Positions 22,012 to 32,200 are shown, numbered from the stretch's first letter. The stretch is 64,000 bases of DNA from Protonemura montana (GCA_947568835.1 OX387602.1:62001-126000); one strand, 5' to 3'. Numbers and translations are program-made. Notes: generated by a model not told the origin, from the sequence alone.

Positions 22012-23100
22012 ATGAACGCTAAATCAAGAAAAATATTGCAGAAAATATACTTTGACCCATCACACCCTGCAGGATTTTCAACAACAGGTCAATTATGGAA
22101 GGCAGCTGAGAAGAAAATACCTAAGATGCTCGTGCAGCAGTGGCTAGAATCTCAAGACGCGTACACATTACATCGTCCATTGAGGAAACGTTTCGAAAGA
22201 AATAGATATATTGTTAACTATATTGATGATGTTTGGCAGTCAGACTTGTGTGATCTTCAATCTCTTAGTAAATATAATGATAATTATAAATATTTGTTGA
22301 CTGTAATTGACATTTTCAGTAAATTTGCATGGGCGATACCTTTGCACAATAAAACAAGTTTGGAAGTAATAAGAGGTTTCCAGGAAATATTTAAGTCCTC
22401 CAATCGTAAACCCACAAATTTAAATATGGACAAGGGCAAGGAATTCAAAAATAAAAAATTTCAAGCGTTTCTAACAGCGAGGAACATTAATTATTACTAT
22501 GCTACAAATCCGGATATCAAAGCAGCTGTTGTTGAACGGTTTAATAAAACATTAAAAACTAAGTTGTGGCGATATTTTACCTATTCATCATCTTATCGTT
22601 ACATTGAGGTTCTTCCCGATCTTCTTCAAGCATATAATAACACTGTTCACCAGACAATAAAAATCGCACCAGTTCATGTGACGATTGATAACATGCTACA
22701 AGTATGGCGAACGCTAAACGATCGAGTTCCCTTCAAAAAATTAAAAAAGGATAAGTTCTCAGTTGGTGATCATGTACGAATTTCTAAAGAGAAAGAGCAG
22801 TTCGAGAAAGGTTTCGAAAGAAATTGGACGGACGAGATATTTATTATTTCGGAAGTTCTTCCAAGACGTCATTTAACTGTTTATAGAATAGAAGATTTAA
22901 GTAATACACCTATCGATGGAACTTTTTACGAAATCGAGTTAAAACGAGTACAAATTCGAAAATCTACTGAATTTAAAATCGATAAAATCATCGCCACGAA
23001 GGGGAAGGGACGCAGTTCGAAAGTATTGGTCAAGTGGTACGGATACCCATCATCTCAAAATTCTTGGGTTAAGAAATCAGAAATTATTAATTTAAAATGA
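22012..23100 (+). CDS. Polinton integrase with C-terminal chromodomain
   Basis: 362 aa. The rve catalytic core shows the D,D35E triad: D in VWQSDLCD, D in LNMDKGKEF, and E in AVVERFNKTL. Before it is a short helical N-terminal region. At the C-terminus is a chromodomain-like fold (KVLVKWYGYPSSQNSWVKKS), found in Polinton and gypsy integrases and thought to guide target choice. The TGA stop at 23098-23100 overlaps the ATG of the next gene. The 6-bp target duplication at the element ends fits this enzyme class. Confidence 0.93.
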   Translation: MNAKSRKILQKIYFDPSHPAGFSTTGQLWKAAEKKIPKMLVQQWLESQDAYTLHRPLRKRFERNRYIVNYIDDVWQSDLCDLQSLSKYNDNYKYLLTVIDIFSKFAWAIPLHNKTSLEVIRGFQEIFKSSNRKPTNLNMDKGKEFKNKKFQAFLTARNINYYYATNPDIKAAVVERFNKTLKTKLWRYFTYSSSYRYIEVLPDLLQAYNNTVHQTIKIAPVHVTIDNMLQVWRTLNDRVPFKKLKKDKFSVGDHVRISKEKEQFEKGFERNWTDEIFIISEVLPRRHLTVYRIEDLSNTPIDGTFYEIELKRVQIRKSTEFKIDKIIATKGKGRSSKVLVKWYGYPSSQNSWVKKSEIINLK

Positions 23101-23879
23101 TTCAAAGTAGCAAAGAATTTTATTTAACCCTTTTGAGCAATAGTTCGGCGTCTTACTATCCGAAGAATACGGCAACTCGCTTTGTGACTCAATTACCACA
23201 ACGCATAGAATTACAAGATGATATGGAATGTGCTTTATTTGAAATCCATTATCCTTTCATTAATAACGTATTGATAAATGCAAATAAAGTGACCTACAGT
23301 GTAAAAACAGCTGATAAAGAAGATGTCATAACCAAGACGATTGAAATTCAGCCTGGCTTCTATAATTCTGTGTCAGCAATTCATCACGCAGTAAATAGTG
23401 TCCTCGCAAACGTGACGGGAGACCTAAAGATTTTACTTACCGAAGCTAATTCATTCACGAGAGTAGATATTGCAGAAGATAGTATGATTAAATCTGTAGT
23501 GTTATCTGACAATCTAGGATTACAATTGGGATTCGAACCCGGTATGAATATTGTTGCTGATAAAACGTCTCCACACAAATCCCGCTTGAATGTAGGGTTT
23601 CAAAAGCAGCTTCTTGTTTATTGTGATGTTATTGAATCACACGTAGTGGGCGATATATTTGCGCCACTCGCACGAATGATTAGCATAGATACTCTCTGGT
23701 ACAAGGAAAAATATGGAAGAAATCATTCACAGTCTTTCAATCCACCAATGTATTTTCCGGTAGCTAAACGAGAGTTTTCATCGATTACTATAGATATAAG
23801 AGATGCATTTGGTGATTCAATCTCATTCGATTCTGATGTTCTAAGCGTTGTACTACATTTCCGACGTCGTCGTAACTAG
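23097..23879 (+). CDS. Polinton minor capsid (penton-like) protein
   Basis: 260 aa from ATG 23097, overlapping the integrase stop. It opens with FYLTLLSNSSASYYPKNTA and TRFVTQLPQRIEL, then MECALFEIHYPF, the pattern of Polinton minor capsid proteins with a single jelly-roll fold. It ends with a beta-rich DVLSVVLHFRR. In the family this forms the five-fold vertices of a predicted icosahedral particle. The assignment rests on motif pattern and gene order, not on a structural comparison. Confidence 0.8.
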   Translation: MIQSSKEFYLTLLSNSSASYYPKNTATRFVTQLPQRIELQDDMECALFEIHYPFINNVLINANKVTYSVKTADKEDVITKTIEIQPGFYNSVSAIHHAVNSVLANVTGDLKILLTEANSFTRVDIAEDSMIKSVVLSDNLGLQLGFEPGMNIVADKTSPHKSRLNVGFQKQLLVYCDVIESHVVGDIFAPLARMISIDTLWYKEKYGRNHSQSFNPPMYFPVAKREFSSITIDIRDAFGDSISFDSDVLSVVLHFRRRRN

Positions 23880-23886
23880 ATTTAAA

Positions 23887-24384
23887 ATGTGTAAAAGCAG
23901 TAACTATCATGATCGATACATTGATTATTTCCAAAATCAATGTGGATCGGGGATGAATATATATCACGGTAGCAAATTTCAGCGTGGTTGTGGACTAGCG
24001 TCATTTTTTAAAAATATGTGGCGATTAGCAGTACCGATATTTAAAAGTGGAGCTCGATCTCTTGCTCAAGAAGGACTCATGACTGGAGTAAATTTTGCAA
24101 ATGATTTAATGGAAAGAAAAAATGTGAAACAATCGTTTGAAAATAGATTGAAGGAAGCTGGTTCGAATCTTAAACGAAAAGCCGAAGATAAACTTACTCT
24201 TATGAAGGGCTCGGGTCTTAAACGATTGAAAAGCTGCCAATCACTTCAGTTGGTGCCGGGCAACCGTGGTAGGAAGGCTGTTGTTGTTAAAAAGAAGAAG
24301 AGACAATCTTCGAGTCATCAACGCAAGAAAACCACCAAGAAGATCAAGTTATCGAGAAGAGTGCGAGATATTTTTGAAAAGTGA
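23887..24384 (+). CDS. Polinton pVI/core-like small basic protein
   Basis: 165 aa from ATG 23887, 7 nt after the penton stop. A glycine-rich N-terminus (IYHGSKFQRGCGLASFF) leads into an amphipathic region (WRLAVPIFKSGARSLAQEG), then a lysine/arginine-rich C-terminus. The amphipathic part recalls adenovirus pVI-type proteins. LMKGSG fits the (M/I/L)xGx-G cleavage pattern of adenovirus-type proteases, so it may be processed by the protease at 25844-26380. That processing is inference. Confidence 0.7.
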   Translation: MCKSSNYHDRYIDYFQNQCGSGMNIYHGSKFQRGCGLASFFKNMWRLAVPIFKSGARSLAQEGLMTGVNFANDLMERKNVKQSFENRLKEAGSNLKRKAEDKLTLMKGSGLKRLKSCQSLQLVPGNRGRKAVVVKKKKRQSSSHQRKKTTKKIKLSRRVRDIFEK

Positions 24385-24386
24385 AA

Positions 24387-25688
24387 ATGTCTGTTATACA
24401 TAGCAATTCGATGGAGGCTATGAAATCTGAGCTCGATCTTTTCACAACACCTTTAACACAAGCAGCCATCGAATATGGATACAAAGCAGCATATAAACCT
24501 ATTGTGTCTTTGGAAGGAAATTCACAATTCGAGTTTGTTGTAAATAATAATGGCAATGAGTTCATTGATCTTGCATACACAGAGCTCCTTTTAACAGCAA
24601 AAATTACCAAAGCAGATGGTACTAATTTAATTGCTGATGATAAAGTTGTGACCGGACCGGTCAATAACTGGATGCATAGTTTGTTTTCGCAAGTGGAGGT
24701 CTCATTGAATGGTAAACTGATATCATCGCCTTCACACACTTATGGTTATCGAGCATATATTGAAACTTTACTGAACTTTGGTTCATCAGCTAAAAAAACG
24801 CATTTAACTTCCAGACTGTGGTATAAAGATACTGCAGGTAAATTCAACGATTTCAAGGATAATGATGGACTTGTTAAGAGGTCAAGCTTCATAAAAGGTA
24901 GTAAAACTGTGGATCTAATGTCTAGTATCCATCATGAGCTGTTTGCATCTGATACGCTGCTTATTAACGGTGTTGAAATGCGATTAAAATTTCATTTAAA
25001 TAAAGACGCATTTCATTTAATGTCAGAAGATACTTCGGTAAAGACGCACATTCTTGATGCGACGTTGTTTGTGAGGAAAGTCAGAATCAAACCTGAGCTG
25101 CATTTGGGATACTCGCGAGCACTCGAACGATCGAATCTGAAGTATCCATTGAATCGAGTAGAAATTAAAAATATTACAATCCCTGCGGGGGTCATATCTA
25201 GAACTATTAATAATTTATATTTAGGGACGTTACCTAAACGAGTTGCGATTGGATTTGTTTCAAATGCTGCGTTTAATGGAGATTTTGGGAAAAATCCTTT
25301 TTTCTTTGAAAATCATGATTTGAATTTTCTACAATTGTATGTAGATTCACAACAAATTCCTACCACAGCTCTTCAGCCTGATTTCAAGAATAATCTATTC
25401 ATTCCTGCATATAGGACATTGTTTGAAGGGACAGGCATTAATCATCAAGACGTTGGAAATGATATATCTCGCGAGGAATACGCTCATGGATATTTTCTTA
25501 CTGTTTTTGATCTTACTGCTGATCAGTCGGCGAGCTCAAATCATTGGTCTATACAGCGAAACGGGTCATTTCGAATTGAAGTTCGATTCAACGCTACCTT
25601 AACAGGTCCTGTAGATATGATTTTATATTCCGAAAATGATAGTTTAATGGAAATAACTAGAGATAGAAATGTAATCACAGATTTTTAA
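24387..25688 (+). CDS. Polinton major capsid protein (double jelly-roll type)
   Basis: 433 aa from ATG 24387, only 2 nt after the preceding stop. It shows the usual N-terminal block (LDLFTTPLTQAAIEYGYKAA, then GNSQFEFVVNNNGNEFIDL), with further beta-rich segments (VNNWMHSLFSQVEVSLNGKL, SRTINNLYLGTLPKRV) and a C-terminal block ending RNVITDF. Length and order match Polinton hexon-like proteins. With penton, protease and ATPase present, the element has every morphogenesis gene expected for a virus-like particle. The frame is intact. Confidence 0.9.
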   Translation: MSVIHSNSMEAMKSELDLFTTPLTQAAIEYGYKAAYKPIVSLEGNSQFEFVVNNNGNEFIDLAYTELLLTAKITKADGTNLIADDKVVTGPVNNWMHSLFSQVEVSLNGKLISSPSHTYGYRAYIETLLNFGSSAKKTHLTSRLWYKDTAGKFNDFKDNDGLVKRSSFIKGSKTVDLMSSIHHELFASDTLLINGVEMRLKFHLNKDAFHLMSEDTSVKTHILDATLFVRKVRIKPELHLGYSRALERSNLKYPLNRVEIKNITIPAGVISRTINNLYLGTLPKRVAIGFVSNAAFNGDFGKNPFFFENHDLNFLQLYVDSQQIPTTALQPDFKNNLFIPAYRTLFEGTGINHQDVGNDISREEYAHGYFLTVFDLTADQSASSNHWSIQRNGSFRIEVRFNATLTGPVDMILYSENDSLMEITRDRNVITDF

Positions 25689-25843
25689 TATAAAAAAGAA
25701 GATGATATTTAGAAAACTAGAATTATTTTTCACCCCCTCCACTACTTTACTAAGTTATTGATGACGGTGACTGCTATAATAACGATTTGGGATAGAAATA
25801 AAATCACTTTGAGTCAACGCATTGCAGAAGACGATTCAAAGTC

Positions 25844-26380
25844 ATGAATTCACTACATCTTGAAGAAGTTATGCTATGTGACAAGTTCACAAGTCCGTTA
25901 TTTCGTGGAGTATTCGCTGCAAACAATCTGCCTCGAATTGTGCAACATCCGTGTGTACTAATAGCGAACACAGATCCTAGTAACAAACCTGGCTCGCATT
26001 GGGTTGCTTTTCACATCGACGAATTCGGACGAGGTGAATTTTTTGATTCTTATGGAATCCCACCAATTGTAAAAATGCATCACGAATTTTTGAGTCGTCA
26101 GTGTACTACGTGGACATACAACGAAAAACAGCTTCAAAGTCCAACATCTGATGTCTGTGGTGAATGGGTAGCATTATTTCTCGCGCATCGATCTCGAGAT
26201 CTTAGCATGCAAGAATTCATGTATTTCTTTAATAATAGAACTTGTGATGAAAATGATCAACTCGCACGTTCATTGTTTCAAGAAAAATTCAAAACTTGTT
26301 TTACTCCTATCCGAAAATGTATGAACAATCAAACTTGTTGTAGTCGTGAATGTAATCCACTTTATATGATGAGATTTTAA
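25844..26380 (+). CDS. Polinton adenain-like cysteine protease
   Basis: 178 aa from ATG 25844. The catalytic set is visible: His52 in GSHWVAFHID, Asp68 in FFDSYG, Gln98 and Cys105 in LQSPTSDVCGEW. Order and spacing are those of adenovirus-type maturation proteases. In the family it is expected to cleave capsid precursor proteins. It is the last rightward gene, 155 nt after the major capsid stop, a larger gap than within the upstream block, so it may have its own promoter. Confidence 0.92.
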   Translation: MNSLHLEEVMLCDKFTSPLFRGVFAANNLPRIVQHPCVLIANTDPSNKPGSHWVAFHIDEFGRGEFFDSYGIPPIVKMHHEFLSRQCTTWTYNEKQLQSPTSDVCGEWVALFLAHRSRDLSMQEFMYFFNNRTCDENDQLARSLFQEKFKTCFTPIRKCMNNQTCCSRECNPLYMMRF

Positions 26381-26894
26381 TAAATGTATGTAAATTTGGG
26401 ATTCTGAGTTATTCATAAAACCTGCAAGCATCTTTTTCCTGTCTCCTTATATATTTAAAATAAAATGTATTGCCTGACTGAACAAGATCAAACGTGATCG
26501 ACACTTGTTAGCTGTGGAAAAAGGTGTCAGAAACAAATCTGAAATCTGCATACCTACGATAGGATAAATGGAGAAGTTTCAATATCTGTAACTGAGATAA
26601 CTATCAAATTCTACCAAACGTATTCGATTCTTCAACTCACCTTGATATTTATATTTATTCAACATCAGCAATTTTCAAAAACTTATTCAATCAATACTTT
26701 ATATGATATTTTCGTGAATAAAAACGGATTATGGATGTAGACATGGATCTAGTTTCTGGAATTGGTAATGTTATAAAAGGTTTTTGTTCAATAAATACTC
26801 TCAGTGAATTCAGTTTTAAAACAAAATTTTTTCTTTTATTTGTGAATACAGTTCAGTTTTTTAAATATTTTTTTTTTCAATCCGTCAGCAAATT
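26381..26894. other. Polinton spacer between convergent genes; no gene seen
   Basis: AT-rich DNA between the protease (rightward) and the short leftward gene. It contains AATAAA-type sequences on both strands, for example near 26371 and 26790, which would suit convergent polyadenylation. I see no coding sequence. Confidence 0.5.
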
Positions 26895-27496
26895 TTAAAT
26901 ATCGTTAAATTCTAAAATTGCAGTTGGTGGGTACACCCCAAATTTTTTGGTGCCTTTAAAGGTTATAGTGATCTGTTTAAGATTGAAAGAGGTTAAATCT
27001 GAATCGGTAATTTTATTAAATCTAGCGGGGAGAAAATATTTCAAGTTGTTAACGGTGATTTGAATTTGACGACCGTATCTTGTTGTGATCGCCGCCCACT
27101 CATCGATTAGAAAAGCTACATGTTCTGGGAGTTCATCTATCTTTCCGAACTCAACTGCCTTGCAGCTCCCAAGTTGGTTAAGGAAGTCCATCTGATAACA
27201 AAGAAAAATAGGAAAAACTGAATTAGTATATTTTATATTAGATGTAAATAAATTTCATTCTAGATTTGCAGAAATACTTCTGTGACAGAAAGTATCAAAT
27301 CATCAAGAAGATTTTAATAAAAATATAAGGTTATTAGAGTTTCTAATAAATATAAAAATATAATTATACTACTTACTTTCTTGCAGTTGTTTCTGTTACT
27401 CCTACTGTTGCCGTAACTATTGATCTTGCTGTTGCCTCTCTGATAACTTTGAATCGAATGATGATGTCGGTGAGAACAGAACGTCGAACAGTTCAT
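26895..27496 (-). CDS. Short leftward Polinton gene, possibly two exons
   Basis: The main exon, 27191-26895, encodes 98 aa (starting MDFLNQLGSCKAVEF; beta-rich; YGRQIQITVNNLKYFLPARF). Its ATG follows a splice acceptor (TTATCAG) directly. A candidate first exon, 27496-27377, begins at an ATG inside the right TIR, has 40 codons rich in His, Ser and Asn, and ends at a good donor (AAA|GTAAGT) in the matching phase. A spliced product would be about 138 aa. Alternatively only the second exon is translated. I do not recognise the function. It is the only gene on this strand of the element. Confidence 0.55.
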
Positions 27497-28278
27497 CGTC
27501 CTAACATTTTGCTGATTTGCAATTATTGACCACTAAAATATTATCTAAAGTGCGTTCATTGTAATGTATAACCATCTAAACTCTGGGCAGTAATCGTGTA
27601 TAATTACACAGGCATATAATGGAAACAGATGACGTGTCTTAAGAATAAACCTACTATAGAAGTACTTGTTATTTGGTACAGTGAAATCTGATTTTGTCAA
27701 ATCAGCGATTGATCGATGAATCTACCAAGCAATACGAGGGCCACGCTGGGAAAATCTGGGAAAATGTTACATCGGCATTGCAATAATATTTTTGTAGGAA
27801 GCTATAGTACAGTTCATTTAAGGTAGTACACTAGAAATGCATACATGCAGTTGAGTGTCAGATGTATGATTATTTATGTAGAATGAACAGACTGTAGGTA
27901 CTTGTCATTTAGTACAGTGACATCTGATCGTGGGAAATTAGATTAGGTTGCTGCATTTATATTTCTTAAACATCTAAAGTACATTTATTTTAAGAAATCA
28001 CGTAAGAAGTGCACCTTAACATGCACGTATACATGCATGATTATATGCAGGAGGTCATCTCAAAATGAATCGACTATAGTTATCTTCAAATTTTATATCA
28101 CCTTACACTACAAGCTAACAGTAAAAATGCGCACGCGCACATCTCAAATTTCTGCTGAATCTGCATTTTATTTCGTACCGTCCAAGACGCTAGGAATTTT
28201 CCGGGCGTCAGCAGTTTTCCCACAGAGGTCAATGACTTCCTTCTCCTTCTGATCTAGAACCGGCAATTATACCCTACT
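27437..28278 (-). repeat. Right terminal inverted repeat of the Polinton
   Basis: Inverted copy of 14851-15686, 842 bp against 836 bp, ending CCGGCAATTATACCCTACT. Differences are scattered substitutions and short indels, such as an extra GGGAAAATCT near 27750. Both copies carry the same inward-facing short reading frame (ATG at 27496 here, 15627 in the left copy). Confidence 0.95.
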
Positions 28279-28628
28279 CCCATGTAACATTTGCTCGACT
28301 GGTGCATGTTGAAACTACGAGTAGCGTCCTTCCAGCCTTTGAATCCATTGCAAATGAACGTGGAATCAAAATTCCCCTTCTTACCTACAGTTGTAGCAAA
28401 TGCCCGACAGGGAAAGCAGTATGCCATATCTTCAGAACAACTGTATTCGAGCCAATTGTGTTTAGTAAACCATGAAAATTGAAAGCTCCTGCTGTTTCCT
28501 CCTATAATAGTCCTTGGATAATGGTCTAGTTTCGGTTGGTGCGGCTCTTTCAGGAGCCTGGCTCGCTGCTCGAGACGTTCATGTAGAATTTCAACTGACG
28601 GGAGGAGAGCCTGCATTTTGTAACCCAA
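28279..28628 (-). pseudogene. hAT transposase relic, N-terminal part (TTF-type zinc finger)
   Basis: The minus-strand frame from 28628 reads into a TTF/hAT N-terminal domain: FQFSWFTKHNWLEYSCSEDM, AYCFPCRAFATT and GFKGWKDATRSFNMHQSS. At 28284-28279 it meets the Polinton target duplication. After removing the element and one duplication copy, the frame continues in phase into the segment at 14849. This shows the Polinton inserted into an already existing hAT copy. The first methionines are near 28628; upstream exons or TIRs are not obvious. Confidence 0.8.
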
Positions 28629-29281
28629 CCTCGGGAACTATATGCGTCGATAGTGAGACGCCGTCTATATTACGGAGATAGAGTTTGATAAGTACAAATT
28701 ACAAAACAAACTACACCTACCCCAACTAAGCCTACACCTTCCCTACTGTGCCCAACATAGCCCAAACCAATGATCTGCTATCATTGTTAAAAATTACTGT
28801 CTTGCTGAGGAAACCGATAATATTAATAACAGAACATACATGAATGTATTTGAAAGCTTACCATCGATAGCTGGTACCAAGGCTTCATATTAGTGAGCTG
28901 AGTCTCACATTATTATGTCTACTCACATGCTGCGTTTTATTATTTCTTCGTAATCGAAGCTCAAAATTGAAATTATTTCGCTTTTATAATTGAAAAGCAC
29001 ATAATTTTGTAAAGTAAGAAATGAAAATACTAAACTATATTTAGGAATATTGAAAAAAACTAATGGTGGTTGAAACCTTAGTTACGGCCTGTGCCGCTCC
29101 GCATGCCAATGGGTTATTATAACTTGTACTTACCATTACAAGTGTAGCTTGTAATAAAAATAATAAACAATTCATTGTTAAGTTTTTCCTATGCATTGAG
29201 ACGCACTTTCAGTTACGATTTAATGCAAGAGTAACGACCATGAATATGAGTAACAAGTATTTATTGAACAAGTGCAGAATA
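28629..29281. other. No gene seen; flank of hAT relic and EIF2B4 3' region
   Basis: AT-rich sequence with a CTACACCTACCCCAACTAAGCC stretch near 28711 resembling simple repeats. It should include the EIF2B4 3' UTR, transcribed leftward from 29282. I found no further exons. Confidence 0.4.
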
Positions 29282-32200
29282 TTAGAAGCGCAGATCTCTG
29301 TCAGCTTCTGAAGGTTTGATACGCAGGATGACAGGCACGCTGGTACATGGCAGGATGGTCAACTCAGTGACCACTGCTGTGACCAGGTCAGGTGGAGTCA
29401 CATCATATGTTAAATTCAGTGGGGTCAGGCTTGGCACAGATCTCCAGTCCTTCAGAAGACATCCTGGTTTCAAAACCTCATCAGGGTCACCTGCAATTTA
29501 ATAATAACTCTTTAGTACTATCATCATGTGATACTTGTTTTGAAATTGATCTTTTGAAAAGATCAATATCGTCGTCAAAAAACGATCGCGATCGAAGATC
29601 GAAAGTTTGCGATCGTTTTTTTTAAGATCAAATTCAAATTCGTTTCCATAAAAAATCAAGTTCATTTAAAAGATCGTTTTCGAAAAAAAAATCACGTGTT
29701 TTTTAGCAGCTAAAGCCTAGGTGCTGGGAAATGCAACATTAATATAGAAATATTAAGAACACAATGCGATGAGGACAAAGACTTATAGTCAAGAATATAA
29801 CAAGAAAATTAACAGCCAGTTAACACTTAACAGTCTGTTAACACTTAACAGGAACAAAAATGCCTTGCATTTTGTCTACAACGAACAGTGATCAGTTGAA
29901 CATAACAGAAAGTGGGCCTCGAATCTCGATAAACCAATTTCAGACAGGCACGGTGCACAGGCACGACAGACAGGCACGACAGACAGGCACGACAAACAGG
30001 CACGACAGACAGGCACGGTGGACAGGCACGGCAGACAGGCACGGTGGACAGGCACGACAGACAGGCACGGTGGACAGGCACGACAGACAGGCACGACAGA
30101 CAGGCACGACAGACAGGCACGACAGACAGGCACGACAGACAGGCACGACAGACAGGCACGACAGACAGGCACGACAGACAGGCACGACAGACAGGCACGA
30201 CAGACAGGCACGACAGACAGGCATGACAGACAGGCACGGTGGACAGGCACGACAGACAGGCACGGTGGACAGGCACGACAGACAGGCACGACAGACAGGC
30301 ACGGTGGACAGGCACGACAGACAGGCACGACAGACAGGCACGACAGACAGGCACGACAGACAGGCACGACAGACAGGCACGGTGGACAGGCACGACAGAC
30401 AGGCACGACAGACAGGCACAACAGACAGGCACGACAGACAGGCACGACAGACAGGCACGGTGGACAGGCACGACAGACAGGCACGACAGACAGGCACGGT
30501 GGACAGGCACGGTGGACAGGCACGACAGACAGGCACGACAGACAGGCACGGTGGACAGGCACGACAGACAGGCACGACAGACAGGCACGGTGGACAGGCA
30601 CGACAGACAGGCACGACAGACAGGCACGGTGGACAGGCACGACAGACAGGCACGACAGACAGGCACGACAGACAGGCACGACAGACAGGCATGACAGACA
30701 GGCACGACAGACAGGCATGACAGACAGGCACGACAGACAGGCACGACAGACAGGCACGGTGGACAGGCACGACAGACAGGCACGACAGACAGGCACGACA
30801 GACAGGCACGACAGACAGGCACGACAGACAGGCACGACACACAGGCACGGTGGACAGGCACGACAGACAGGCACGACAGACAGGCACGACAGACAGGCAC
30901 GACAGACAGGCACGGTGGACAGGCACGGTGGACAGGCACGACAGACAGGCACGACAGACAGGCACGACAGACAGGCACGACAGACAGGCACGACAGACAG
31001 GCACGGTGGACAGGCACGACAGACAGGCACGACAGACAGGCACGACAGACAGGCACGGTGGACAGGCACGGTGGACAGGCACGACAGACAGGCACGGTGG
31101 ACATACTAGGCAGCATTTGCAAGCAATAATAAAACTAATACAAGTAGGGATGCTTTCGGATACCCGGGTACCCGGGTTTGTTCCAGGTAATTGCGAACCC
31201 GGTTCCAAAGTTTGGGATCCGGGATTTGTTCGTTTTTTCGTCAGGGAATTTACTCCGCTGTCCCCCGCCGTGCTAGCTTGAATCGCCGCGGTAAAGTTCC
31301 CCTCCCGGCTCCCGGACGGTATAGCGTGCCCCCACTCGCCCAGCTCTCTAGTTACGCAGCCGATTGGTCGCCCGAATCTCCCTCCACCCTCCCGACCTGA
31401 ACAGCTTCTCCTACCACTCGCACTACCCCTCCACCCAAACAGCTGACTCGCCGCTAGAGTCGCGGCGGGATATTAGACATCGGCAACAATTGACAATCGA
31501 GTCGACTCGGCTGGCGTCTGTGATAGTCATTATTATTTGTGATAGTCATTATTATTTGTGGTAGTTATTTGTGGTAGTTATTATTATTTGTGTAATACAC
31601 TGTTTTTTTGCAATGCCAACAGATTCCAATCAATTCTTTTTTTTTTGGGGGGGGGGGGGCGAGGAACCGGGTAGGAACCGGGTATTGAAACTGGGTACTC
31701 GGTTGCGAAAATCACTTCCCGGAGGCATCCCTAAATAAAAGTATTACTAATAACCGTTTCTGGAATTCTGGAAACTTTTTTAAGTCTTTGAAGGAAACTG
31801 AAAGCTATGGAAAATATTTCCATTTGCCACATTCAAATTTCAATTGTCAAGTGTTATACAACAACAAACACCAAGAAAGAAACAACTGTGCAAACGATCT
31901 TTTAAAAAGATTGTTGACAATCCAATCGCGATCGAATTAAACGATCATGGGATACAAAAAAGATCGCGATCAGATCGAAGATCACTAAAAACCAATCGCG
32001 ATCGCACGATTGTGATCTGTTTTAAAAGATCCTCCTCCAACTTTGCTGACATGTAAATCAATCTCACGCTAACCTCACCTATTTCGTTGTAGACAAAGGC
32101 ATCTGTCTGTACGTGCTCGCAGAACTTGTGGGTCTCGCAGCATACCAGGACAGGAACGTTGGCAGCCCTGGCAAGAAGTGACACTTGGGCGGAACCAGCA

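Larger units (their letters stand above)
14851..28278 (+). mobile_element. Full-length Polinton/Maverick DNA transposon
   Basis: A 13,428-bp element starting AGTAGGG and ending CCCTACT, with inverted repeats of about 0.84 kb and a perfect 6-bp target duplication. It carries the full Polinton signature: protein-primed DNA polymerase B, retroviral-type integrase with chromodomain, A32/FtsK-like ATPase, adenain-like cysteine protease, and major and minor capsid proteins. Host-independent replication through a protein-primed polymerase and possible virion formation are known or proposed for the family. The complete reading frames, intact TIRs and perfect duplication suggest a fairly recent insertion. 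It landed in a hAT transposase relic. Confidence 0.97.

Noticed and set aside
29860-31208. Long Cys/Val/Pro-rich and His/Arg/Gln-rich proteins of 286-425 codons on both strands
   Set aside because: A 13-bp unit without stops opens most frames on both strands; the region is an intron of EIF2B4 with no coding signals.
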